Position numbers and translations under genes: made by a program. A model generated the notes under the pieces. That model was given only the letters and a program-made list of their open reading frames with translations. It did no database searches and was not told the origin of the DNA. From Thermoplasmatota archaeon (lineage in GTDB: Archaea > Thermoplasmatota > Thermoplasmata > Thermoplasmatales > Thermoplasmataceae), in assembly GCA_023379845.1 (NCBI GenBank), contig JAMCPG010000009.1, positions 2,224-51,508 of the forward strand: a DNA stretch of 49,285 bases, in the 5' to 3' direction. Positions within the stretch are counted from its first letter, which is position 1, and the number at the start of each line of letters is the position of its first letter. Shown piece after piece: positions 34,266-41,956 of the stretch.

Positions 34266-34301
34266 TAAGTGAAAGTTATAATATAATATAACAATTACTT
34301 A
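34266..34301. promoter_or_regulatory. Dyad operator over the TATA box of the AbiE-like pair
   Basis: The pattern TAAGT-4-GTTAT-8-ATAAC-4-ACTTA is a perfect two-part inverted repeat over 36 bp. Its centre at 34283/34284 coincides with a TATA-like A/T stretch, and the start codon follows at 34307. AbiEi antitoxins of other systems are known to bind inverted repeats in their own promoter, so this is a likely binding site. Confidence 0.6.
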
Positions 34302-34306
34302 TTGAA

Positions 34307-34948
34307 ATGGAACCAATAGGTTCATTCTTAAGCGGTCAGAGACTCAAACTTGCAGAGCTTCAGGACTATATAATTGACATAATATATGATCGGATTCAGC
34401 CTGCCGCGCTGCTATACGGTGGAACTGCTATTTGGAGATGCTTTGGAAGCACGAGATTCTCTGAAAATATTGATATATATATGGATTCGTCCGCATTCGA
34501 GGACCTCCTTTCAGTACTGGAAAAATATGGTATTTCGCTGATATGGCAGGATCTCAACATGCCGACTAGAATAAGACTTTCCAAAAACAGTACCGATATT
34601 CTTCTGGAAACAAAACCAGGTCATGCGGAAAATCAAATTCACACTTACTATAGAATAGATGGAAGCACAAAGACGATAAATGTTTTAAGCCCAACTGAGC
34701 TAATGATTAGAAAGACGGAAGCGTACCAAGGCAGGAGATTCATAAGAGACATCTATGAACTCTATGTTCTTACTAATTGGTTAAATAAATCTGACTATAC
34801 AGTAAGGTCAAGACTTTCAAATTTCTTACAGGATCTAGCTACCCCAGTAGATGAAAAAGTTCTGAGTTCTTTGTTATATGCCGGACTCAAGAATTTGAAT
34901 TTTACAATCATGGTCAATTTTATCAGAAGGTGGTTAGATGAAATATGA
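34307..34948 (+). CDS. AbiEii-like nucleotidyltransferase (type IV toxin family)
   Basis: This is a 213-residue protein. LLYGGTAIWRCFGSTRFSENIDIY (36-58) is the nucleotidyltransferase motif of the AbiEii/AbiGii family, which usually reads R-x-S-x-D-I-D-L. Here the first Asp of the pair is Asn54, with Asp56 kept. TELMIRKTEAYQGRRFIRDIYELYVL (about 128-153) is the second conserved block. AbiEii toxins transfer nucleotides to cellular targets and halt growth. The Asn54 change may weaken the activity. The gene overlaps the AbiEi-like gene by 11 bases but comes first, the reverse of the usual antitoxin-first order. It is probably leaderless from the dyad promoter. Confidence 0.85.
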   Translation: MEPIGSFLSGQRLKLAELQDYIIDIIYDRIQPAALLYGGTAIWRCFGSTRFSENIDIYMDSSAFEDLLSVLEKYGISLIWQDLNMPTRIRLSKNSTDILLETKPGHAENQIHTYYRIDGSTKTINVLSPTELMIRKTEAYQGRRFIRDIYELYVLTNWLNKSDYTVRSRLSNFLQDLATPVDEKVLSSLLYAGLKNLNFTIMVNFIRRWLDEI

Positions 34949-35498
34949 AGCCGCTTTCAAGGAATACTTTACAAAACAGCCCCTTTTTAATGCTGACGAC
35001 GCTAGGAGATTTCTAAGCAGTCTGGGGGCAAGCGAGGGATACATAAGATTGATGTTGCACAACCTGGTGCAAGCAAACAAACTTTTCAGGATAGGAAAAG
35101 GGGTGTATACATATCAACATAATGAATCAATCATCGGATTCAGGTTCAGACCATTTTACTACGGACTCCAGTACGCATTGACAATTAGAAAGATATGGAC
35201 TCAACAATCTGTTCCAATTATAATGACCAAAAGCAAAGCGAACCCTGGGATGAGAGAACTTATGGGAATAAGGGTTGTCCTGCACAGGATAAATGGAAAG
35301 GCATTCTTTGGTTTTGATTATGTTAATTATGGAGGGATCTTTGTTCCCGTTTCCGATGTGGAAAAAACCTTACTTGACTTCAACTATTATGGAATCGCAC
35401 TAGATAGGGAAACGAAGTCAGCGCTGGAAAATAAAGTGAACAGAAAAAAACTAGAAGAATATGCTAACAGGCTTTACTTAATTTCAAGAAAAAAATGA
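34938..35498 (+). CDS. AbiEi-like antitoxin (winged-helix, type IV)
   Basis: This is a 186-residue protein. Residues 1-60 form a winged helix (NADDARRFLSSLGASEGYIRLMLHNLVQANKLFRIGKGVYTY), matching the AbiEi N-terminal DNA-binding domain with its RxGxGxY end. The C-terminal part has VPVSDVEKTLLDFNYYG (136-152), the usual AbiEi block (VxxxEKTLLD). AbiEi represses the operon and counters the toxin's effect. It overlaps the toxin gene, and the dyad at 34266-34301 is the probable binding site. Confidence 0.85.
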   Translation: MKYEAAFKEYFTKQPLFNADDARRFLSSLGASEGYIRLMLHNLVQANKLFRIGKGVYTYQHNESIIGFRFRPFYYGLQYALTIRKIWTQQSVPIIMTKSKANPGMRELMGIRVVLHRINGKAFFGFDYVNYGGIFVPVSDVEKTLLDFNYYGIALDRETKSALENKVNRKKLEEYANRLYLISRKK

Positions 35499-35510
35499 TC
35501 AAAGTTTTGC

Positions 35511-35531
35511 CATACCCCTCTGAAGGGTGTG
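35511..35531 (+). terminator. Hairpin downstream of the AbiE-like pair
   Basis: CATACCC and GGGTGTG pair over 7 bp (one G-U) with a 7-base loop, 12 bases after the AbiEi stop. No strong T-run follows. The rest of the gap to 35743 (with a chance open frame at 35527-35712) shows no gene. Confidence 0.4.
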
Positions 35532-35743
35532 GGTCTCATCGCTCATAAACGTTAAGTCGAACATTAAGGCACGTCATCGAAAAAAATTCATTCCGAAAGA
35601 ATGGGCTAGCCAACTGAAATTATTTTTACATCATTGTTTCAGAAACGCGAATCATACTTCAAGAAATGTACATGGTGTTTATTTGCTATTTTTGATATGC
35701 GATTGCTCTTGATAAATGCAGACATAAATAATGAGGGACTGAA

Positions 35744-36586
35744 ATGAGCGTCCACAAAGTCTATTCTTACAGGCAGGACGAGGTTGATATCCCCGATATT
35801 CCTCAAAGAATAGTAAGCTTCAGTCCTTCGATAACCGAGATCCTCTTTGAACTGGGTCTTTCCGAACAGGTTGTCGGCATTTCGGCCTTTTGTGTCAGGC
35901 CACCTGAAACTTCGGGAAAGAGAAAAATAGGTTCCTATGGTTTTGTAAGACGCGAAATACTGGACGAGCTCAAACCAGATCTTGTATTTACAATATCAGG
36001 CTACCAGGACAAGTTCACTTCAGAGCTTGCGAAAAACTATCCTGTTGTATGTGTTGAACTTCCAGTAAGCCTTGCAGGTATCATTGATCTTCCAGTCAAG
36101 ATTGGCATTATAACCGGAAAGATGGAAGAGGGCAGGAATCTTTCATACAGCCTTATGAAAAGGCTCCCAAAGCCGAGAAGCAAAGTATTAGGTTCTTGCT
36201 ACCTTGAGATAGACCTTGCCTCCCCGATTGCGTTTGGTGCCTTCAGTTACATCACGGATGCCCTGAGATACATGGGACTGCGAAGCATATATTCAGACCA
36301 GAACAGAGAATGGATACCCTCGTCACTGGATTTTGTGCATTCAGCAGATCCTGATATGATAATCTATGAAGCTAAAATGTTTTCAAAGTATACCGAAGAG
36401 GATCTTGAAGAAACCATCAAGACCAGGGGGTGGTCAGACTTAAAGGCAGTACGAAATAAGCTGGTCTTCAAGACCCCAGGCAACCTTGACTTTTTTGCAC
36501 ATCATGGCCCATCGTTTGTCAGGGAGGTAATGCCATGGCTCGAGGACAGGGTGAACAAGTTACAGGAATCCCTTGGGAAACAATGA
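35744..36586 (+). CDS. Cytosolic periplasmic-binding-protein-like protein (BtuF/FepB fold)
   Basis: This is a 280-residue protein with the class III binding-protein pattern: PQRIVSFSPSITEILFELGLSEQVVGIS (20-47), LDELKPDLVFTISGYQDKF, SADPDMIIYEAKMF, and W-S-D-L-KAVRNKLVFK near the end. These proteins bind cobalamin, haem or metal chelates outside the cell. This copy has no signal peptide or lipobox, so it should stay in the cytosol. GAGGGA lies about 7 bases before the ATG. It overlaps the end of the mocA gene tail to tail by 27 bases. No permease or ATPase of a BtuCD-type importer is nearby. Confidence 0.87.
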   Translation: MSVHKVYSYRQDEVDIPDIPQRIVSFSPSITEILFELGLSEQVVGISAFCVRPPETSGKRKIGSYGFVRREILDELKPDLVFTISGYQDKFTSELAKNYPVVCVELPVSLAGIIDLPVKIGIITGKMEEGRNLSYSLMKRLPKPRSKVLGSCYLEIDLASPIAFGAFSYITDALRYMGLRSIYSDQNREWIPSSLDFVHSADPDMIIYEAKMFSKYTEEDLEETIKTRGWSDLKAVRNKLVFKTPGNLDFFAHHGPSFVREVMPWLEDRVNKLQESLGKQ

Positions 36587-37171
36587 ATCGTAGGTTTTTT
36601 CCGCTTTCTGAAGATCCTCCGGATCGTCTATATCAATTAGATACCTGCAGTCCTGAATGTCAACGTATCTTGAGTCATGGAAGTTGTCTGAGATAACAGA
36701 TTTAGCACCTGCGTCCCCTGTCATACTCTGCATGAACTGGAAATATTTCGACTGAAAATAAGCAGGGTTTCCGAAGCGCTTCTCGCATTTAGTGTATACG
36801 ATTCCGGCTTTTTCCCTCATTGCCTTTTGATAAAGGGCACGGATATGAGATGCGGGCACAAAAGGCTGGTCAGACAGCATGATTATACATGAATCATGAG
36901 ACCTGTTGATCCGTGATATTCCAACGCTTATCGAAGAGGATATTCCCTCTTCTGGAGATGCATTCAGAACCCTGGTCACAAGGTGATCATAATATGAACT
37001 CAAAGTCATTCCCCTGGACACCACAATAAATACATCGCCTACATCAGCAACTATTGCTGAATCAAGAGAATATTCTACCAGTCTTCTTCCCCTGAAATAC
37101 TGTTGCAGCTTGTTGTCACCGAAGCGTTTTGACAGGCCAGCCGCAAGAATCAGGACACAGTTTGCCGACAA
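36560..37171 (-). CDS. mocA: Molybdenum cofactor cytidylyltransferase-like (MocA/MobA family)
   Basis: This is a 203-residue nucleotidyltransferase. N-terminal LILAAGLSKRFGDNKL (7-22) is the NTP-binding signature, SSSISVGISR follows, and LSDQPFVPA carries the Mg-binding Asp. Members attach CMP (MocA) or GMP (MobA) to molybdopterin. Because this gene sits beside xdhC and coxG with a CoxMSL-type hydroxylase, and hydroxylases use the cytosine dinucleotide form, MocA is the likelier choice. It starts 3 bases after the coxG stop on the same strand, so the two are one operon. Confidence 0.88.
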   Translation of the reverse strand: MSANCVLILAAGLSKRFGDNKLQQYFRGRRLVEYSLDSAIVADVGDVFIVVSRGMTLSSYYDHLVTRVLNASPEEGISSSISVGISRINRSHDSCIIMLSDQPFVPASHIRALYQKAMREKAGIVYTKCEKRFGNPAYFQSKYFQFMQSMTGDAGAKSVISDNFHDSRYVDIQDCRYLIDIDDPEDLQKAEKTYDSLFPKGFL

Positions 37172-37174
37172 GTT

Positions 37175-37609
37175 TCACCTGAAAGATTTCTTGTAATTCC
37201 CGATGATCTTCTCTACGTAGTCCCGTGCCGCCTTTTCTATTACTCTCTGGCCCATTGTCGCTGCATTCCCTGCAACATTCACGTCGGCGTCATACGAGAT
37301 CGTGCATCCGGCGCCGGGCTCGTCAAACTTTATGTTCACCGTGAATGAAAGTGAGCTGTTGGAGCCGGTGCCGCTTCCGCTTATTTTCACGTTTTCCTCG
37401 TTGCTAGCGGCAGAAATAAGTATTCTTGTCTTGAATTTTCCCTTTATAAATGCAATTCCAGCCTTGATGGTTGCCTCTATTTCCTTAGGGTTTACGATCT
37501 GTGAATCAACAATATCAGGAATATATGTCAGCAGATTTTCGGCCGATAGTATCCTTGCAGATGCATCCTTCCTGCTGGATGTCACATCAAAACTTCCATT
37601 CAGCTTCAT
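37175..37609 (-). CDS. coxG: CoxG-like protein (SRPBCC fold)
   Basis: This is a 144-residue protein. MKLNGSFDVTSSRKDASARILSAENLLTYIPDI matches the start of CoxG-type SRPBCC proteins, and the rest (KGKFKTRILISA, GAGCTISYDADVNVAGNAATMGQRVIEKAARDY) continues it. CoxG helps anchor or mature aerobic CO dehydrogenase in bacteria. This copy lacks the C-terminal hydrophobic tail of longer CoxG proteins, so membrane anchoring is not apparent. It is divergent from xdhC/coxF with 81 bp between and precedes mocA. Confidence 0.9.
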   Translation of the reverse strand: MKLNGSFDVTSSRKDASARILSAENLLTYIPDIVDSQIVNPKEIEATIKAGIAFIKGKFKTRILISAASNEENVKISGSGTGSNSSLSFTVNIKFDEPGAGCTISYDADVNVAGNAATMGQRVIEKAARDYVEKIIGNYKKSFR

Positions 37610-37660
37610 GCATCTATATTGCTTCCTGATATGAGTATTGATCCATTCTCGGAGGGAAAA

Positions 37661-37670
37661 TGATATTATC
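37661..37670 (+). promoter_or_regulatory. TATA element of the xdhC/coxF gene
   Basis: TGATATTATC is centred about 25 bp before the ATG at 37691. Confidence 0.4.
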
Positions 37671-37690
37671 CATTATCCCTATTAGCGAAT

Positions 37691-38506
37691 ATGCAGGATC
37701 AGGATGTATTCACTTTTGCCGCTAAACTGTCTGAATCAGGACAGCCTTTTGCGGTTGCAACTGTAATCAGGGCAGAGGGCTCGACCCTGGCCAAACCCGG
37801 GTTCAAGGTGATACTTTCAAAGGAGGGCAGGCTGCTGTTCGGTTCACTGGGAGGTGCCTGCCCGGAAGGCGCAATAGCAGGCCCGGCGTCAGAATCCTTG
37901 AAAGACGGAAAGGCAAAGATAGTAAGAGTTCATCTCGAGGAAGCGGAGAAATCTATAAAGGAGATGCACCTAAATACAGATCCTGACGAAATATTTGTGG
38001 AGACGTTCTGTGGCGGGACAATGGAACTGTTCATCGAACCATTCCTGCCAAAAAAGAGGATAGTTGTAATAAAACAGGCCGGAAAGGATGATGTTGCAGA
38101 TTCCATAATGCAGATTGCAGGTTCTGTCGGACTAACTTCAGAGATCCTTGATCTTTCAGCGATAACCTTTAATGCGAAGGGATCTGCAATTGAACCGCTC
38201 AATAGTTTTCAGTTTACTCCAAATGATTACGTCGTAATACTTACAAAAGGATCTGACGACTTGAAAGTTCTAAAGCATCTTTCAAAGCAAAAGCTTCCAT
38301 ATGTAGGTCTTATGGCAAGCAGGAAGAGATCAGCCCACGATTTCAAGGAATTGAAAGGGGATGTCGACGATTCATTTATCGAAAGCATTCACACACCCAT
38401 CGGTATCGATATAGGAGCAATACAACCACAGGAAATAGCTTTGAGCATAATCGCTGAGATAATAAAGGAAATAAGGAATTCTTCAATGCAGAAAAATGGA
38501 AATTAA
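37691..38506 (+). CDS. XdhC/CoxF-family molybdenum hydroxylase maturation protein
   Basis: This is a 271-residue protein. The N-terminal XdhC/CoxI part has ATVIRAEGSTLAKPGFKVILSKEGRLLFGSLGGACPEGAI (about 22-61) and FCGGTMELFIEPF (about 115-127). The C-terminal Rossmann part has PNDYVVILTKGSDDLKVLK, GLMASRKRSAHDF and the end motif IHTPIGIDIGAIQPQEIALSIIAEI. XdhC proteins bind the molybdenum cofactor, protect it and insert it, with its sulfur ligand, into xanthine dehydrogenase-type enzymes. It sits just before coxM and is most likely dedicated to that enzyme. Confidence 0.9.
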   Translation: MQDQDVFTFAAKLSESGQPFAVATVIRAEGSTLAKPGFKVILSKEGRLLFGSLGGACPEGAIAGPASESLKDGKAKIVRVHLEEAEKSIKEMHLNTDPDEIFVETFCGGTMELFIEPFLPKKRIVVIKQAGKDDVADSIMQIAGSVGLTSEILDLSAITFNAKGSAIEPLNSFQFTPNDYVVILTKGSDDLKVLKHLSKQKLPYVGLMASRKRSAHDFKELKGDVDDSFIESIHTPIGIDIGAIQPQEIALSIIAEIIKEIRNSSMQKNGN

Positions 38507-38518
38507 ATTATTAAATAT
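38507..38518 (+). promoter_or_regulatory. TATA element of the coxMSL operon
   Basis: ATTATTAAATAT is centred 26 bp before the ATG at 38539, in the 32-base gap after xdhC/coxF, implying a leaderless coxM message. Confidence 0.55.
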
Positions 38519-38538
38519 GATACTTTGCTATTCTGTCT

Positions 38539-39411
38539 ATGTACCCGCAATCTTTTGAATATATTACACCGCGCACACTGAAAGATGCCGTAAAATTCCT
38601 CAAGGAACATGAGGGCGAGTCAAAGATACTAGCTGGTGGCCAGAGCCTCATACCAATATTGAAAATGCGACTTGCATCTTTTGGATACCTAGTTGACATC
38701 GGAGGGCTTCAAGACCTCAGCTACATCAAGAGAGATGGAGACAATATAAGAATAGGATCTCTTGCCAGAACAGGTGAGGTCGAGGATTCACAGGAGATTC
38801 GCATGAATAATATACTGCTTGCCGAAGCAGCCTCACAGGTGGCTGACTCACAGGTCAGAAACATGGGAACGATTGGAGGAAACTGCGTTCATGGGGATCC
38901 TGGAAATGATCTACCATCTGTTATGTTGGCGCTAGATGCAACTTACAGGATAACCGGTCCTGATGGATCGCGTGATGTGCCCGCATCATCTTTCTACAAG
39001 GATTCTTATTCCACAGATCTTGGAGACGCTGAGATTCTTACAGAGATAGTTGTGCCCGTGATACAGCATGGTTCCGGCGGTGCGTACGTCAAGCACAAAA
39101 GAAGATCAGGTGATTTCTCAATCGCGGCTGTTGCAGCCTTTGTCACAATTAACGAATTGGGAAACTGCGGTACTGCTAGGATTGCCGTAACCTCTATAGG
39201 TCCAATAAATTTCAGGTCAAAGAAGGCAGAAGATTTTCTTGTGGGAAAGAAGCTTTCAGACCAGAACATCTCAAAAGCTGTTGACTTGATGGTAGATTCT
39301 GTCGAGCCAGTATCCGACCCATATGGGTCGGCAGCTTTCAAGAAAGAGATCCTTCGACTCGTTGGAGTGGAAGCGCTTTCTAAGGCAACGGACAGGGCAC
39401 TGGGGGTGTGA
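38539..39411 (+). CDS. coxM: Molybdenum hydroxylase FAD-binding medium subunit (CoxM-type)
   Basis: This is a 290-residue protein. Flavin-binding motifs are [15 protein letters not shown] (32-46) and [25 protein letters not shown] (about 110-134), as in CoxM and the FAD subunits of related hydroxylases. The C-terminal CO-dehydrogenase flavoprotein domain follows ([21 protein letters not shown]). It would pass electrons from the 2Fe-2S subunit to a quinone or other acceptor. It is followed after 4 bases by coxS. The motif TIGGN and the expected length show it is intact. Confidence 0.93.
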   Translation: MYPQSFEYITPRTLKDAVKFLKEHEGESKILAGGQSLIPILKMRLASFGYLVDIGGLQDLSYIKRDGDNIRIGSLARTGEVEDSQEIRMNNILLAEAASQVADSQVRNMGTIGGNCVHGDPGNDLPSVMLALDATYRITGPDGSRDVPASSFYKDSYSTDLGDAEILTEIVVPVIQHGSGGAYVKHKRRSGDFSIAAVAAFVTINELGNCGTARIAVTSIGPINFRSKKAEDFLVGKKLSDQNISKAVDLMVDSVEPVSDPYGSAAFKKEILRLVGVEALSKATDRALGV

Positions 39412-39415
39412 TATT

Positions 39416-39928
39416 ATGTCAATGAATAAGATAAGAGTTACAGTAAATAATAAGGTGTATGAAAAGGAGATAGACTCAAGAACATTGCTCGTGGATTTTA
39501 TCAGGGAGAAACTCGGTCTTACGGGAACACATGTTGGATGCGATACAACAAACTGCGGCGCCTGTACAGTCCTGCTGGACGGAAAGCCAGTCAAATCATG
39601 TACTGTTCTTGCAGTCCAGGCAAACGGAAAAACCATTACTACAATAGAAGGCCTTTCACACGGAAAGGAAATGCATCCGCTGCAGAAGGCATTCGTTGAC
39701 AAGAATGGTTTACAGTGCGGTTACTGTACAGCAGGGATGATAATGATCGCACACTGGCTCATCAGGAAGAATCCAGATGCAACAAGGGATGAGATAAGAG
39801 AGGCCATTTCAGGCAACATTTGCAGATGCACCGGGTACGACAGCATCGTTGATTCCATCCAGCAAGCATCCAGAGAGATGATACCGGAGGAAGAAGAGGA
39901 AATGGTTACAAAACAGAGGGGGAGATAA
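39416..39928 (+). CDS. coxS: Molybdenum hydroxylase 2Fe-2S small subunit (CoxS-type)
   Basis: This is a 170-residue protein from the ATG at 39416; the open frame upstream only overlaps coxM. All eight cluster cysteines are present: Cys42, 47, 50 and 62 (plant-ferredoxin type cluster) and Cys101, 104, 136 and 138 (CGYCTAG and ICRCTGY). It carries electrons from the molybdenum centre to FAD. The Gly-Tyr-Cys motif and the Gln at residue 100 that contacts the cofactor are kept. It ends 1 base before the coxL start. Confidence 0.95.
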   Translation: MSMNKIRVTVNNKVYEKEIDSRTLLVDFIREKLGLTGTHVGCDTTNCGACTVLLDGKPVKSCTVLAVQANGKTITTIEGLSHGKEMHPLQKAFVDKNGLQCGYCTAGMIMIAHWLIRKNPDATRDEIREAISGNICRCTGYDSIVDSIQQASREMIPEEEEEMVTKQRGR

Positions 39929-39929
39929 A

Positions 39930-41951
39930 TTGAGCACTGTTGAGGAAATCGTTCAGGGGAAGGGTAAATTCATCGACGATGTTGTTCTTCCTGGAATGCA
40001 GCACATGGCTGTTGTAAGAAGCAACTATTCACGCGGAAAAATAGTCAGTGTTAAAGGCGGATACACCTTCAAGGACTTCCCAGCTTATATGGCATCCGTA
40101 GGCGAGGGCGCAACGGAAGGGGAAAAAGGTTTGATTGAGCCTGTTATGGCTGATAAATACGTCAATTACATTGGCGAACCCATTGCGGTTGTTCTTGGAA
40201 AAGACAGATATGAAGCTGAGGATCGCACCGAGGATGTTGAGGTTGAAATAGAGCCGCTCCCGCCGATGATGGACCCGGAAAAATCTTTGGAATCCCCTCC
40301 AGTCTATCCATTCATGAAAAGCAATGTTTACCGTAAGGTGACGCTTGGCAGCGATTTCAGGACAGACGGGTTTGAGATCGAGATCGAGGGGCATTTCAAT
40401 AATAAAAGGGTAGCCACTGACCCAATAGAAACAAGAGGCGTTGTGGCATCATATGAGAAGAATCTCCTTACGGTCTGGATATCCACCCAGTCGGTGCACA
40501 GCATAAGGGAGGGTCTTTCCGAGATACTGAACATGCCACCGGAGAAGATTCGCGTGATACAGGCGGACACTGGGGGTGCCTTTGGACTAAAAGGCGGAGT
40601 TTACCCGGAATATGCCATTGCCGCCTTCCTTGCGATCAAGACTGGCAAGCCTGTCAAATGGATCGAGAACAGGCATGAGCATCTAATGGCAAGCAGGCCT
40701 GGAAGAGGGACATCGGCTTTTGTTAAGCTTTATGCTGATAAGACGGGCAAGATACTTGGATTGAAGGGAAAGGTAATTGTCGATTCCGGCGCGTATTCCG
40801 GAGGAAGCGGGGAGTTTGCAGCAAGATTTGTAGGAATGCAGATGACCGGCCCCTACAAGATTGACAATGCATTTGTGGAAGCATACCCGGTATATACAAA
40901 CAAGGTCGTCCAGGGACCATACAGAGGGGCAGGAAGACCCGAGGCACATTTCTTCATTGAGAGAATGATTGACATGCTGGCTGACAGGCTCAAGATGGAT
41001 CCCGTTGAAATACGACTCATGAACACCGTGGACAAGGAGTTCAAGTCACCGTTAGGCATGGATGTTCCTCCAGCAAAAAGTTTTCTTGAGGACGCAATAA
41101 ACAAGCTGAACTACAGAAAGCTCACAAAGGAGAAGCCGGGTTTTGCATTTTTCGTCCTGGTTCCAGCTTTCCAACCCGGTGAGACAGCAAGGATAAAGAT
41201 TGAGAATGGCGAAGTCAAGGTATGGCTGGGTGGTGACGCTCATGGACAGCGGCATGATCTATTTGTAAAAACACTTGTCAACGAGGGTCTTGGCATAGAC
41301 AGAAATCTGGTTCATTTACAGCTCGGTGATACCGCAATGCTGAAAGATGGAATCGGTACCTGGGGAAGCAGGACCGCCATGGTTGGTGGGATGGCCGTTC
41401 ATGAAGCGTGCAAGAAGATAAAGCAGGCATTCACCGCGAAGCATGGAATCTATTCAGCTTCGGCGCTACTGCAGGAAGGAGCGGACGAATACGTTCACTG
41501 GAAAGGTGAAGGTAACATGAATTCACTCGGCTGCAATCTCGTAACATGCGAGGTAAATAACAGGGGACAGGTAAAGGTGAAAGAGTGCGCCGCTTACTAC
41601 GATGTTGGAAGGGCACTTACGCCAGAGGTGGTGCGAGGCCAGATAGCAGGGGGAATGGCTCAAGGCATCGGGCAGACACTTTATGAGGAGATAATGTACA
41701 GTGATGATGGGCAGCTGCTTACTGCATCCATTGCCGATGCGGGCGTACCCATTGCCAACCAGCTTCCGGAATACAAGGTATATCTCGCAAACACCAGGTC
41801 CAATCTTGCCACGGGAGCCAAGGGAGTTGGAGAATCTCCGACAATAGGTGTTCCAATTGCATTATCCAGGGCAATAGAGAATGTGACCGGAGTGAAGATA
41901 TTCGAAACACCAATAAAACAGGAACTTCTCATTTCGCCTGCAAAGCACTGA
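39930..41951 (+). CDS. coxL: Molybdopterin-binding large subunit of a CoxL/xanthine-dehydrogenase-type hydroxylase
   Basis: This is a 673-residue protein starting at a TTG, with a GGGGGAGAT ribosome site upstream. N-terminal a/b hammerhead domain: GKGKFIDDVVLPGMQHMAVVRSNYSRGKI. Cofactor-binding motifs: GGAFGLKGGVYPE, GPYRGAGRPE (Gly329-Arg336), GQRHDLFVKTL, GTWGSRTAMVGG and the catalytic Glu635 in GVGESPTIGVP. The loop reads YRGAGR, the form II type, not the YRCSFR of true CO dehydrogenase, so it may oxidise another substrate such as an aldehyde, purine or aromatic compound. It is about 100 residues shorter than most CoxL proteins, mainly between residues 370 and 410, where the link is compact, and at the N-terminus. 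Cytosolic, with coxM and coxS. Confidence 0.92.
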   Translation: MSTVEEIVQGKGKFIDDVVLPGMQHMAVVRSNYSRGKIVSVKGGYTFKDFPAYMASVGEGATEGEKGLIEPVMADKYVNYIGEPIAVVLGKDRYEAEDRTEDVEVEIEPLPPMMDPEKSLESPPVYPFMKSNVYRKVTLGSDFRTDGFEIEIEGHFNNKRVATDPIETRGVVASYEKNLLTVWISTQSVHSIREGLSEILNMPPEKIRVIQADTGGAFGLKGGVYPEYAIAAFLAIKTGKPVKWIENRHEHLMASRPGRGTSAFVKLYADKTGKILGLKGKVIVDSGAYSGGSGEFAARFVGMQMTGPYKIDNAFVEAYPVYTNKVVQGPYRGAGRPEAHFFIERMIDMLADRLKMDPVEIRLMNTVDKEFKSPLGMDVPPAKSFLEDAINKLNYRKLTKEKPGFAFFVLVPAFQPGETARIKIENGEVKVWLGGDAHGQRHDLFVKTLVNEGLGIDRNLVHLQLGDTAMLKDGIGTWGSRTAMVGGMAVHEACKKIKQAFTAKHGIYSASALLQEGADEYVHWKGEGNMNSLGCNLVTCEVNNRGQVKVKECAAYYDVGRALTPEVVRGQIAGGMAQGIGQTLYEEIMYSDDGQLLTASIADAGVPIANQLPEYKVYLANTRSNLATGAKGVGESPTIGVPIALSRAIENVTGVKIFETPIKQELLISPAKH

Positions 41952-41956
41952 ATCCC

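Noticed and set aside
35527-35712. 61-codon open frame after the AbiE-like pair
   Set aside because: Starts inside the hairpin, has no ribosome site and no protein-like pattern.
39930-41951. Calling the large subunit a true CO dehydrogenase
   Set aside because: The active-site loop is YRGAGR, not the YRCSFR of proven CO dehydrogenase, so the substrate should be left open.
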